From Akkermansiaceae bacterium (GTDB taxonomy: Bacteria; Verrucomicrobiota; Verrucomicrobiia; Verrucomicrobiales; Akkermansiaceae), in the NCBI GenBank assembly GCA_015062055.1, contig SUVK01000015.1, positions 1 to 50,330 on the forward strand: 50,330 nt of DNA, written 5' to 3'. Every line of letters begins with the position of its first letter. Within the stretch, counting starts at the first letter, position 1. The notes below the pieces were generated by a model. That model saw nothing but the letters and a program-made list of their open reading frames with translations. It was not told where the DNA came from and ran no database searches. Of this stretch, positions 25,285-33,159 are shown one piece after another. A program made the translations under genes and the position numbers.

Positions 25285-26649
25285 TCAGAATTCACAGTTT
25301 CTGGGGGTACGGGGATAGGGTAAGACGTCTCGAATATTCTGTACGCCGGTTACAAACATGATGAGGCGCTCAAAGCCCACACCGAATCCGGCATGCGGCA
25401 CTGTACCGTAACGGCGCAGGTCGTTATACCAGTAGTAGGCCTCGGCATCCATACCCAAACGGGCAATATTACCCTCCAGCACATCCAAACGCTCTTCGCG
25501 CTGGCTGCCGCCAATGATTTCACCGATGCCGGGCACCAGCACATCCATGGCGGTTACCGTCTTGCCATCCTCATTGAGGCGCATATAGAAAGGCTTAATC
25601 TCCTTGGGATAATTGTAGACAATCACGGGGCACTTGAAGTGACGCTCCGTCAGGAAACGCTCGTGCTCGCTCTGCAAATCCATACCCCAGTAGGGCGGGT
25701 ACTCAAACTTCTCCCCGCTTGCCAGCATGATGTCGATGGCCTCGGTGTAGGAGCAACGCACAAATGGTTTTTGGCTCACCTCTTCCAAACGGGCACGCAA
25801 ACCTTTATCCACAAAGCGGCAGAAGAACTCGAAATCCCCGCTTTCATCTGCCAGCATGGTATCTGCAATGTGCTTAATGAATGACTCTGCCACATCCATG
25901 TCGCCGAAAATATCGCAGAACGCAATCTCGGGTTCAATCATCCAGAACTCGGCAGCATGGCGCGTGGTGTTGCTGTTTTCTGCACGGAAAGTGGGTCCGA
26001 AGGTATAGATATTGCTCAGCGCGCAAGCAAAGGTTTCGCCCTCCAGTTGACCGGATACGGTAAGGCTGGCAGGCTTGCCGAAGAAGTCCTTATCATAGCT
26101 CTTGTTCTCTGCCAGAGGGTCAAGCGTGGTGACATGGAACATCTCGCCGGCGCCTTCACAGTCGGAGGCCGTAATAATGGGGGTGTGAACCCATACGAAA
26201 TCGCGGTCCAGGAAGAACTTGTGCACAGCAGCAGCAATGCGGGAGCGTGTGCGGAAAATGGCACCGAACAGGTTGGTGCGAGGGCGCAAATGTGCAATGG
26301 TGCGCAAGAATTCAGGAGAGTGCCCTTTCTTTTGCAGCGGATAGCTCTCGGGCGCAGTGCCGACCAGCTCTACAGAGGTAGCCTGAATCTCCCACTTCTG
26401 CTTACCGGGGCTCTCCACCAAACGGCCTTGAACGGAGACGGAGGAGCCTGTGGTCATTTTGCCGATGTTCTCGTAACCGGGTATACCGGCATCTGCAATT
26501 ACCTGAATGGAGGCCAAACTCGTGCCATCATTTATCTCCAAAAATGAGAACGCCTTAGAATCACGGCGGGTACGCACCCACCCCTCTACCAGAATAGAAT
26601 CCTGCGCGGCCTCACTTGCCAGCGCATGCTTTACAAGAGTTCTTTTCAT
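25285..26649 (-). CDS. asnS: Asparaginyl-tRNA synthetase
   Basis: A 454-residue class IIb aminoacyl-tRNA synthetase that charges tRNA-Asn. An N-terminal OB-fold anticodon-binding domain ([23 protein letters not shown]) is followed by the catalytic core. Motif 2 is [21 protein letters not shown], and motif 3 is [29 protein letters not shown], whose closing residues are characteristic of AsnS. The ATG at 26649 is the family start; an upstream TTG in the same frame falls in the promoter. The predicted transcription start coincides with this ATG. Confidence 0.96.
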   Translation of the reverse strand: MKRTLVKHALASEAAQDSILVEGWVRTRRDSKAFSFLEINDGTSLASIQVIADAGIPGYENIGKMTTGSSVSVQGRLVESPGKQKWEIQATSVELVGTAPESYPLQKKGHSPEFLRTIAHLRPRTNLFGAIFRTRSRIAAAVHKFFLDRDFVWVHTPIITASDCEGAGEMFHVTTLDPLAENKSYDKDFFGKPASLTVSGQLEGETFACALSNIYTFGPTFRAENSNTTRHAAEFWMIEPEIAFCDIFGDMDVAESFIKHIADTMLADESGDFEFFCRFVDKGLRARLEEVSQKPFVRCSYTEAIDIMLASGEKFEYPPYWGMDLQSEHERFLTERHFKCPVIVYNYPKEIKPFYMRLNEDGKTVTAMDVLVPGIGEIIGGSQREERLDVLEGNIARLGMDAEAYYWYNDLRRYGTVPHAGFGVGFERLIMFVTGVQNIRDVLPYPRTPRNCEF

Positions 26650-26655
26650 GGCCTC

Positions 26656-26684
26656 ACTATACCACAAACGCTCTCACTTGGCGA
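26656..26684 (-). promoter_or_regulatory. Leaderless promoter for asnS, TCGCCA-17-TATAGT
   Basis: Minus strand: TCGCCA (26684-26679), a 17-bp spacer and TATAGT (26661-26656). The predicted transcription start falls on the A of the ATG at 26649, implying a leaderless mRNA. Confidence 0.55.
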
Positions 26685-26732
26685 GCTAATTTCCTATACG
26701 CCCGCAATTTTTTCAGACTCTACTCCTCAAAT

Positions 26733-27416
26733 TTACCACAACAACAAATAAACACCGCGGCAGGCGCCATAACCGATTGTTAAACAAGCCGAAACCGGGA
26801 TATCAGCAAGATAAGCCGCAAAGGTAACGGGCATCAGCATATAATTGCAGAGAGAACGCCTCGTGCCATATATCTTGTCTGCATGCGGAACCTCAATATA
26901 CGGCTTTTGTTTCAGTTCGGGCAGTACACACAAAGATGCGCGGTCGTGGTCAAAATCTGAGGACGGCACAACATCCGGCATAAGACTCGCTGCTGCACAT
27001 TCCTGCGCAGCGGATGAAGCACAATTGAGGCCCGGTTGCTTATGATTAAGCTTCACAAAAAAATAATCGCGTTCGATATGCTCATATCTCGGGCGGGCAT
27101 AATATTCATGCAAACTTTTGGCATCCGGCAACGTTAAGTAAACCGCCTCTCTTGCGGGGATGAGGGGATGATGCCATCCACCCACCGGCATGACGGGGCG
27201 AAACATTCCGCGTGTAGGCACCTGCGGATAATAAACAGGCACCTTTAGGAAATAGCAGCCGTCGAGCTGATACACCTCTGCTGTGTCCGACTCCATTTTC
27301 GCGGGCGCGGCGACATTGCATTTACCAACAGCGCTAAGATACTCTCCCATATCCGACTGTATACAGGAGCAAAGAGAAAGCAGAAAAGCAGTTAAGCTGA
27401 GACGCACGCTAAGCAT
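26733..27416 (-). CDS. Putative cysteine-rich lipoprotein, unknown
   Basis: About 227 residues. MLSVRLSLTAFLLSLCSC is a lipoprotein signal, with the Cys after Leu-Cys-Ser as probable lipid site. The mature protein has about nine further Cys and a Gly-rich C-terminus (LTIGYGACRGVYLLLW), suggesting disulfides; residues near 60-90 are Pro- and Tyr-rich. I recognise no family. The start is ambiguous: ATG at 27416 (8-bp overlap with the previous gene) or ATG at 27425 (17-bp overlap). It is the last gene of the lipoate-ligase-like/Nudix-PPK2-like string. Confidence 0.6.
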   Translation of the reverse strand: MLSVRLSLTAFLLSLCSCIQSDMGEYLSAVGKCNVAAPAKMESDTAEVYQLDGCYFLKVPVYYPQVPTRGMFRPVMPVGGWHHPLIPAREAVYLTLPDAKSLHEYYARPRYEHIERDYFFVKLNHKQPGLNCASSAAQECAAASLMPDVVPSSDFDHDRASLCVLPELKQKPYIEVPHADKIYGTRRSLCNYMLMPVTFAAYLADIPVSACLTIGYGACRGVYLLLW

Positions 27417-28569
27417 TGGCAGCATGGTTTTCGAGAGTTTGAGCAACGATGGAGGCAATCACATAATCTCGATACCATTTTTTCTCAGCGGGGATGATAT
27501 GCCAAGGCACGGGCGTGGCCGTAGCTTGTAATACAGTTTGAGCAGCTTGAAGATACGCTGCGTAATCATCGGCAACTTTAGCGCGTTGCTCTGCAGTGAC
27601 ATGCAGGAAAAACTTCAGCACGGTAACGTTGTCATCCACCATTAACTGCTCATAGGTGGCAATGTTATCCAACTGCGTATCAGACAATGTGGCAAACATG
27701 GAATAGGCGGATTCCGAAACGATAAGGGTTTCGGCATCTGCCGGCAAACACTGTCCCAACGCCGGCAGAAGAAACTGCCCGCCCTGTGTTATGGTTGCCA
27801 TATCCAGCGGTTTTTCCACACGTGTAATCAGCGGATCAAACACGGCACTGACGCGGCGTAAGCAATTGGTGCGGCGCTTAGCCTGGTAAGAATCGGCATC
27901 GAACAACAGGACAAGTACTTTCTTATTAACAAGCTTTTGTTGAGCCGTGCATATTCGCGTCTGCAAGTCTGCCATTTGAGATAAAGCTTCATCCTTACCA
28001 CCGGCATAAAAAGCGCGGTCGGTAGGGGAGAAATCGGACAAGCAGCTATCCGCAGTAAAACGGTAACGATTTAAGGCATTCAAGCTGAGTATGTGAGCAT
28101 CTCTGTCTTTCATATCCGTCGGAAAAAATGCTTTAAGAACCTCCGCAACCACAGGGCGCTTAAAAGAAACAAAAAGCTCGGGGGTTAACGTGTGAGCAGG
28201 CACCCACTCCAGCACGCCGAACTCCGAGCTAACGGGCTCCGAAACAGCAGGGCATGTCCCCTCACACCGAATCAAATAATATGTTTGCTCTTGCCCTGCC
28301 CATTTCTCTCTTTTACGATTTTTACGGCGGTAATCGTAGCTCAACCCGGCTAAACGGGCCACAATTTTCAGGCCTTCAATCGACAAGCCCGTTTCCTCCC
28401 TGATTTCTCGCCAAAGAGCCTCCTCAAAAGTTTCCTTCTTTTTGACACCGCCCTGCGGAAAATGAATAAAGCGTGAGCTTTGCTTTTTTTTACCGACCAG
28501 CACATTCCCCCCGGCATCCATAATAACGGCTGCCACGTTTTTACGATACTTGGGGGAGGCGGGGTTCAT
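27409..28569 (-). CDS. Nudix hydrolase fused to a degenerate polyphosphate-kinase-2-like domain
   Basis: A 386-residue fusion. Residues 10-150 are a Nudix domain closest to RppH/Ap4A hydrolase, with an intact Nudix box at 40-62 (G40, E46, R54-E55, E58-E59, G61) and FIHFPQGGV before it. Residues about 165-386 resemble PPK2. FDADSYQAKRRTN sits where the Walker A is expected, YEQLMVDDNVTVLKFFLHVTAEQ and PVPWHIIPAEKKWYRDYVIA match the PPK2 C-terminal part, and the usual FDRSWY Walker B is VSESAYS. The Walker A glycines, Walker B Asp and most of the lid are missing, so this half is probably a non-catalytic pseudokinase. Its start overlaps the upstream gene by 4 bp (ATGA). Confidence 0.85.
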   Translation of the reverse strand: MNPASPKYRKNVAAVIMDAGGNVLVGKKKQSSRFIHFPQGGVKKKETFEEALWREIREETGLSIEGLKIVARLAGLSYDYRRKNRKREKWAGQEQTYYLIRCEGTCPAVSEPVSSEFGVLEWVPAHTLTPELFVSFKRPVVAEVLKAFFPTDMKDRDAHILSLNALNRYRFTADSCLSDFSPTDRAFYAGGKDEALSQMADLQTRICTAQQKLVNKKVLVLLFDADSYQAKRRTNCLRRVSAVFDPLITRVEKPLDMATITQGGQFLLPALGQCLPADAETLIVSESAYSMFATLSDTQLDNIATYEQLMVDDNVTVLKFFLHVTAEQRAKVADDYAAYLQAAQTVLQATATPVPWHIIPAEKKWYRDYVIASIVAQTLENHAANA

Positions 28570-29306
28570 GAGCGGGTGGGGCGCCGGCGCCCGTGCGTCT
28601 CATCATTCCACTCCGGCGTGCAGTATTTAGTACGGCAAAGCTCCTGCACCTCATCTGCAAAGCCGGGGTACGGCTCATCGCCCACCACCACATCAACATG
28701 CGGGGCTAAGGCACGGGCAAGTAATTGAGGCCAGCCCTCCGCCGGCTCGCACTCCTGAATTAAGCCTTGGTGCAGCACGGCACCGCGATATCGGCGCTGC
28801 CCGGCACCGGCCAATTTATTGCCGGCTGCGTCAACAATATCACTGGCAACAGGGCTTGCCCAGCAGGCACGCCCGCCATCCGGCGCATCCTCCACCAGCA
28901 AGGTGCAATCTACCCCACATGCCTTGAGGGCCTCTGCCAATGCACCATGTATCCATTTATACAGTTGATCTGCGGGCGGATACATCACCCCCTCTTGCGC
29001 AGGTAATGTTACCGTGTAGGTGTAGCCCTTGCGGTGGTCCACTATACCGCCACCCGTCCAACGGCGAATGTACTCAATATCATCCCCGGGAAAAATGGAA
29101 GCAGCTACGGGTGTAGAATCAAAGTACCCGAAACTGACAGCGGGTTTTGCCCAACCATATATGCGCAGCCAAGCCTCCGAGCGACGGCTGAGCAGTTCAT
29201 CCGCCGCCATGTTTTCATACCCGCTGCGCGGTATGGGGTCACACCAAAGCCTGATGCTCTGCGGCAGCACAACATCAGGCTTATCTTGTTGCATTTCAAA
29301 ACTCAT
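28566..29306 (-). CDS. Lipoate-protein ligase A-like (BPL/LplA/LipB) protein
   Basis: A 246-residue member of the biotin/lipoate ligase fold. YIRRWTGGGIVDHRKGYTYTVTLP is the RR.TGGG substrate-binding loop, and DIVDAAGNKLAGAGQRR carries the lysine-containing active-site segment (NKLAG). The chain is shorter than the 330-residue LplA and lacks the usual C-terminal accessory domain. It may therefore be an octanoyl/lipoyl transferase or a ligase for an unusual acceptor. It begins 12 bp after the last prepilin-like gene, and the Nudix-PPK2 gene follows with a 4-bp overlap. Confidence 0.8.
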   Translation of the reverse strand: MSFEMQQDKPDVVLPQSIRLWCDPIPRSGYENMAADELLSRRSEAWLRIYGWAKPAVSFGYFDSTPVAASIFPGDDIEYIRRWTGGGIVDHRKGYTYTVTLPAQEGVMYPPADQLYKWIHGALAEALKACGVDCTLLVEDAPDGGRACWASPVASDIVDAAGNKLAGAGQRRYRGAVLHQGLIQECEPAEGWPQLLARALAPHVDVVVGDEPYPGFADEVQELCRTKYCTPEWNDETHGRRRPTRS

Positions 29307-29318
29307 AACAGAGTTTCC

Positions 29319-30380
29319 TTAGTAGGGTTGCGGCAAAGATACAGCCGTGGCAAATTGGCGTGTGTGTCGGGCAAAGAAGTCCACAGCATTGACATCTCTC
29401 ATCTTGCCTTGGCGCATACGCTCAACCAGAGCAACACCTTCCTCTGTAAGCACCGTTACAGATATATGAGCAGAAACCAAACGAGCGTTCGGATACGCCT
29501 TGCCGTTGACGGTAACGGTATCCCCCTTAACAGAAATATCATTACCTTTGCCGTTAGAAGAAACAACCGTTACACTTTCCGTCATTTTTTGCGCCGCCTT
29601 ACCATCGGAAGCTTTTGTAGCAACATATTCAAAGTTGACAGTAAGGTTCATCTCAACGATATTATCGCAAATAATATCCTGTTCTTCCCCCTGCTCACAA
29701 TGGCCCTTAAACTTTTGGTAGATATCATCTACACACAACATTTCGTTAAAAGTAGTTTCGCGGGAAACGACGTGACGGTACAAGGCAAAAACCGGGAAAA
29801 CTCCTTTATCTTTATCGGAAGAATCGCGGTTTTGAATGTGGTCCTTATACACCAAGCGATATCCGACAGCATTTACATCGCCAAGGTAAGACGACCCGTC
29901 TACATCTGAGGCTGTGGCAAGGTCCATACGGTATCCCCTGCGAGAAGCATCGTCTCCGGCAACGGCAGGATTACGATCGGGGGAGCAGGTAAAGAATACA
30001 AAGCAGGCAGAATCCGGTACTCCGGCAAGCTTTTGATGTTTCTTAGACTTGGTTGATTTTTGAGATTTCTTACCCTTTCTTTGATTTTTTTCTAACTGAT
30101 CTGTACCATCGCTATCCTCGTCTTTACGAGCATTAAACCACTCGAAATCATTAGCACCCGGCTTCATTTGGTAAGACTCCAAGTCATGAGCCATTGTTTG
30201 CAAAGCTATGCGGGCAGATGAGGTTGTATTCACATCGTCATTAATAGCTTTCCACAGAGAAACGCCCTGCAAGGTCAACTGCATGATAACAGATACCAAT
30301 ATGGCTGTTATAGCCATAGCAGTAAGCAGTTCTATGAGGGTGAAACCTGCACGTTTAATTTTAACTTTCAAAGATTTCAT
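29319..30380 (-). CDS. Prepilin-like protein, Verru_Chthon cassette C type
   Basis: A 353-residue class III signal protein. AGFTLIELLTAMAITAILVSVIMQL is a type IV prepilin leader, with cleavage before Phe and the conserved Glu at +5, followed by a helical N-terminal spine. An inserted lysine-rich segment lies near residues 96-116 (KGKKSQKSTKSKKHQK). The rest is a large extracellular domain with no known fold. It is the third of three consecutive prepilin-like genes in the order 32054, 31151, 30380. Size and position suggest Verru_Chthon cassette protein C (TIGR02599), assigned from memory without a search. Confidence 0.75.
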   Translation of the reverse strand: MKSLKVKIKRAGFTLIELLTAMAITAILVSVIMQLTLQGVSLWKAINDDVNTTSSARIALQTMAHDLESYQMKPGANDFEWFNARKDEDSDGTDQLEKNQRKGKKSQKSTKSKKHQKLAGVPDSACFVFFTCSPDRNPAVAGDDASRRGYRMDLATASDVDGSSYLGDVNAVGYRLVYKDHIQNRDSSDKDKGVFPVFALYRHVVSRETTFNEMLCVDDIYQKFKGHCEQGEEQDIICDNIVEMNLTVNFEYVATKASDGKAAQKMTESVTVVSSNGKGNDISVKGDTVTVNGKAYPNARLVSAHISVTVLTEEGVALVERMRQGKMRDVNAVDFFARHTRQFATAVSLPQPY

Positions 30381-30407
30381 AAAAAGTTTATCAGCTTATG
30401 AGAATAT

Positions 30408-31151
30408 TCAGGAGGAAAGGCCGAAAGACATATTCGTTGAGAAAACAGGGGCACCCATTTGTGACCACTTTTTATTGCGAACAACATTGGGGTTAGGTGT
30501 ATTGAGCATGTAGAAATCTGCACGGTAAAAAATACAAGCGCCACCTACCTTTTGATCAGAGCAGGCTTTTATGAAGTCTTCGGGGGAGCCGGCACCACTG
30601 ATAACGCCGGGTTTACCATTAGCCTTCCATTCGCCGTCTTTAAACTCCAGTTGAGTCATGCTGACTAAAAACACAGGGCCAACGGCATCTCGAATATGTT
30701 TGCTGTGTACCGGGTCGTCTATCGGGCAAGCAATCGTTACTAAGTTCGAGGTTAAACCCGGCACGCTTTCTCGGGCAGAGATAGCCGGTCGGGTTCCATC
30801 TCGACCGGGTTGATCACTCAAATTCTCGCGGTAGGAAAAAATAACGATAGCGGAATCGGGCTTATTAGTTTTGCGGAGCCAATAGAAGCCCTTATCGAAA
30901 CTTGTCACATACTTGTTCTCCGAAGGCTTATCCGATGCTCGTTCATCTGCACGAATGGTCTTAATTTCGGTCTTAAGCACACCGATTAAACGATCGCAAT
31001 CTTGTTGAGCCAAAGACTTATTAACCAAACCGCGAGCCGGTACAAATACAACTAAAAAGATAGAAACCAAGGTAGAAACCAAAGCCAAAGCCAACAAGGT
31101 CTCCATCAGGGTAAACCCACCACGGCTTCCGTTTTTCGTAATTCTTTTCAT
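30408..31151 (-). CDS. Prepilin-like protein, Verru_Chthon cassette B type
   Basis: A 247-residue class III signal protein with GGFTLMETLLALALVSTLVSIFLV, a type IV prepilin leader carrying the conserved Glu at position +5 after cleavage. The head has a few Cys (CDRL, ACPID, CSDQ, ACIFY), suggesting disulfides. It lies between the other two prepilin-like genes with 30 and 27 bp gaps and is probably expressed with them. The family name is tentative (TIGR02598-like). Confidence 0.75.
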   Translation of the reverse strand: MKRITKNGSRGGFTLMETLLALALVSTLVSIFLVVFVPARGLVNKSLAQQDCDRLIGVLKTEIKTIRADERASDKPSENKYVTSFDKGFYWLRKTNKPDSAIVIFSYRENLSDQPGRDGTRPAISARESVPGLTSNLVTIACPIDDPVHSKHIRDAVGPVFLVSMTQLEFKDGEWKANGKPGVISGAGSPEDFIKACSDQKVGGACIFYRADFYMLNTPNPNVVRNKKWSQMGAPVFSTNMSFGLSS

Positions 31152-31181
31152 ATTAAGGAAGATATTTAAGCGTGAGAAACA

Positions 31182-32054
31182 TTACTTCTTAGATTTGTCG
31201 TCATTTTTGCGACCTTTGTTCTCTTTACTATTTTTGTCTTTTTTAGTTTTCTTTTTTTCGCGATCCTTTTTACGTTTTTGAGCATTTTTACGGGCTTGAT
31301 CTTCGAAAGCGCGGGCATCATACACCTGCTCTTCGGTCTTCATAACACTGGTACTACCATTCGGCCACAACACCAAGCCCCGAGCCTCAGCCGGGCGCCC
31401 CTCCGAATCAAACCGAGAAGGCACAATGCCGTCCACATTACCATTACGGTCGCTGCGAGTACCGGCAATAACAACCAGACGACGAGCGCAACAGGGCTCG
31501 CCGGGGCGAGTATCGGGCGTCACGAAACGACCTTTCTCGTCAAATTCAATGTAGTAGACAGTTGCCACGCCATGCCCGGAGATACGGGCTTCGGTATCTT
31601 GGTCCAACAAAGTATCGCGCGCGCCCTTCATCCACATCAACTCACGACTATAAGTGGGCGAAAAATATACACCGTTGGGCAAGAAAGCACCGGACGAGGT
31701 GGACTCCCACTCACCGCGACGCACAACATCAGAGCCGTCATACTTAAGATTTTCAGCAGCATCACGCTTAAATTTCTGCACGGTGACATAGCGCAAATGG
31801 ATAGAATCTCGGGAAGAGTCGTTCTCATCGCATGCAATAATCACACGGGCGTGGGTATCATTACCTATCGCAGTAGCACGAGCTTCTTGAATCATCCCCT
31901 GAAGAATCTGCACACCGGAGGTCACATTTTTGTCTTTACCGGGATTCTGCAACACATTAGCGGCCAGTGACAACATTATACCGATAATGGCAATGACCAC
32001 CAATAATTCAACTAACGTGAACCCGCGAGCCTCGCTTTTTCTGAAACTTTTCAT
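31182..32054 (-). CDS. Prepilin-like protein with lysine-rich tail, Verru_Chthon cassette D type
   Basis: A 290-residue class III signal protein. EARGFTLVELLVVIAIIGIMLSLAANVL is a strong prepilin leader, close to GspH/PilA. The globular part spans roughly 40-245. Residues about 250-290 are an unusual basic tail of alternating Lys/Arg and Asn/Asp (KRKKDREKKKTKKDK and similar) that should be unfolded and strongly positive outside the cell. It is the first gene of the three-gene prepilin string; no gene like the large cassette protein A is present downstream. TIGR02596-like by recollection. Confidence 0.75.
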   Translation of the reverse strand: MKSFRKSEARGFTLVELLVVIAIIGIMLSLAANVLQNPGKDKNVTSGVQILQGMIQEARATAIGNDTHARVIIACDENDSSRDSIHLRYVTVQKFKRDAAENLKYDGSDVVRRGEWESTSSGAFLPNGVYFSPTYSRELMWMKGARDTLLDQDTEARISGHGVATVYYIEFDEKGRFVTPDTRPGEPCCARRLVVIAGTRSDRNGNVDGIVPSRFDSEGRPAEARGLVLWPNGSTSVMKTEEQVYDARAFEDQARKNAQKRKKDREKKKTKKDKNSKENKGRKNDDKSKK

Positions 32055-32171
32055 AAATGGAGAAAGAAGTCAGTAAACTAAAATCCGTCACTACAATTAC
32101 CACAAATCAAACGCGTGTTCAATCATTTTTTTTAATTTTGGCAATACGACGCATTTTTTTTCGTTTTGTGA

Positions 32172-32200
32172 TTGACCTTTTTACAGAAATACGGTAAACA
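32172..32200 (+). promoter_or_regulatory. Promoter for uppP, TTGACC-17-TAAACA
   Basis: TTGACC (32172-32177) and TAAACA (32195-32200), a 17-bp spacer. The predicted start is near 32207, about 4 nt before the ATG at 32211. The TTG of this -35 box also opens a longer frame that should not be taken as the start. An A/T-rich tract with GACGCA (32148-32153) lies just upstream. Confidence 0.55.
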
Positions 32201-32210
32201 AGCCGCCGAT

Positions 32211-33080
32211 ATGTCAATACTGGAAGCCATCATCATGGGTATCGTAGAAGGCTTGACCGAATATCTGCCGGTCAGCTCGACAGGCCATCTCATTATTACG
32301 AGATATTTTTTGGCGTTACCCGAGAGCGATGCCCAGAAAGCATTTGAGATATGCATCCAAGGCGGGGCCATTCTTGCAGTACTGGGCATTTATTTTCAAA
32401 GGGTCAAAGGCATGGGATACGACACCGTAAAATGGATTCGCACGCGCAAGAACAATACAAATAGCGCAGGGCAACCTTTGCCGGCAGGCATGCGCCTCAT
32501 GTTCAACATGATGATTGGCTTTTTGCCGGCAGCCGTATTCGGGGTGCTACTCGGTGATTACATCAAAGAATATTTATTTAATCCAACTATAGTAACAGTT
32601 ATGTGGGCCCTGGGGGGGCTTGTCATCTTGCTCTATGTGCGAGCCAGAGAAAAAAGCGGCAAAAAATTTGAGGGCAAACAGCTTGAGGAGCTCAGTTATT
32701 GCGGGGCACTTAAGGTTGGGCTCATGCAGTGCATTGCCATGTGCCCCGGAGTAAGCCGCAGCCTGATGACTATGCTGGGGGGGCTTTGTGCGGGGTTAAG
32801 TGTACCCGCCGCAGTGGAGTTCAGCTTTTTATTAGGCCTCATCACGCTGGGGGCCGCCACAGTATACGATGCATACGAATACGGCCACGTCATGATTAAC
32901 AGCATAGGATGGCCCGCCATCATTGTCGGCACCCTTACCGCGTGGGCCAGTGCCATCATTGCCGTTAAATGGATGGTCGGCTATCTCAACAAACACAGCC
33001 TGAAAATCTTCGGTTGGTACCGCATAGCCGCCGCCCTTGTCATGCTTTTGCTCGTTTGCTTTGCCGGGCTCACCTTCTAA
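32211..33080 (+). CDS. uppP: Undecaprenyl-diphosphatase UppP (BacA)
   Basis: A 289-residue inner-membrane enzyme that dephosphorylates undecaprenyl diphosphate to recycle the peptidoglycan lipid carrier; it can confer bacitracin resistance. EAIIMGIVEGLTEYLPVSSTGHL is the conserved catalytic motif with the two Glu and the SSTGH loop. CPGVSRSLMTMLGG is the second active-site motif with the key Arg. About eight hydrophobic segments are visible. It is followed by lepB. Confidence 0.95.
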   Translation: MSILEAIIMGIVEGLTEYLPVSSTGHLIITRYFLALPESDAQKAFEICIQGGAILAVLGIYFQRVKGMGYDTVKWIRTRKNNTNSAGQPLPAGMRLMFNMMIGFLPAAVFGVLLGDYIKEYLFNPTIVTVMWALGGLVILLYVRAREKSGKKFEGKQLEELSYCGALKVGLMQCIAMCPGVSRSLMTMLGGLCAGLSVPAAVEFSFLLGLITLGAATVYDAYEYGHVMINSIGWPAIIVGTLTAWASAIIAVKWMVGYLNKHSLKIFGWYRIAAALVMLLLVCFAGLTF

Positions 33081-33159
33081 CACCAAAGCAAGGCAAATAT
33101 ATAGATATGGCGAAGTTTTGACTTTTCTTTCTGCGCAATCCGTGTAGAATAAGAGAAGC

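Noticed and set aside
29034..29909. A 291-codon plus-strand open frame over the lipoate-ligase-like and prepilin genes
   Set aside because: The minus-strand genes here have recognisable families and signals; this frame has none.
33118..33150. TTGACT with TAGAAT as lepB promoter
   Set aside because: The spacer is 21 bp, too long for a normal sigma70 promoter; only the -10-like box is noted.
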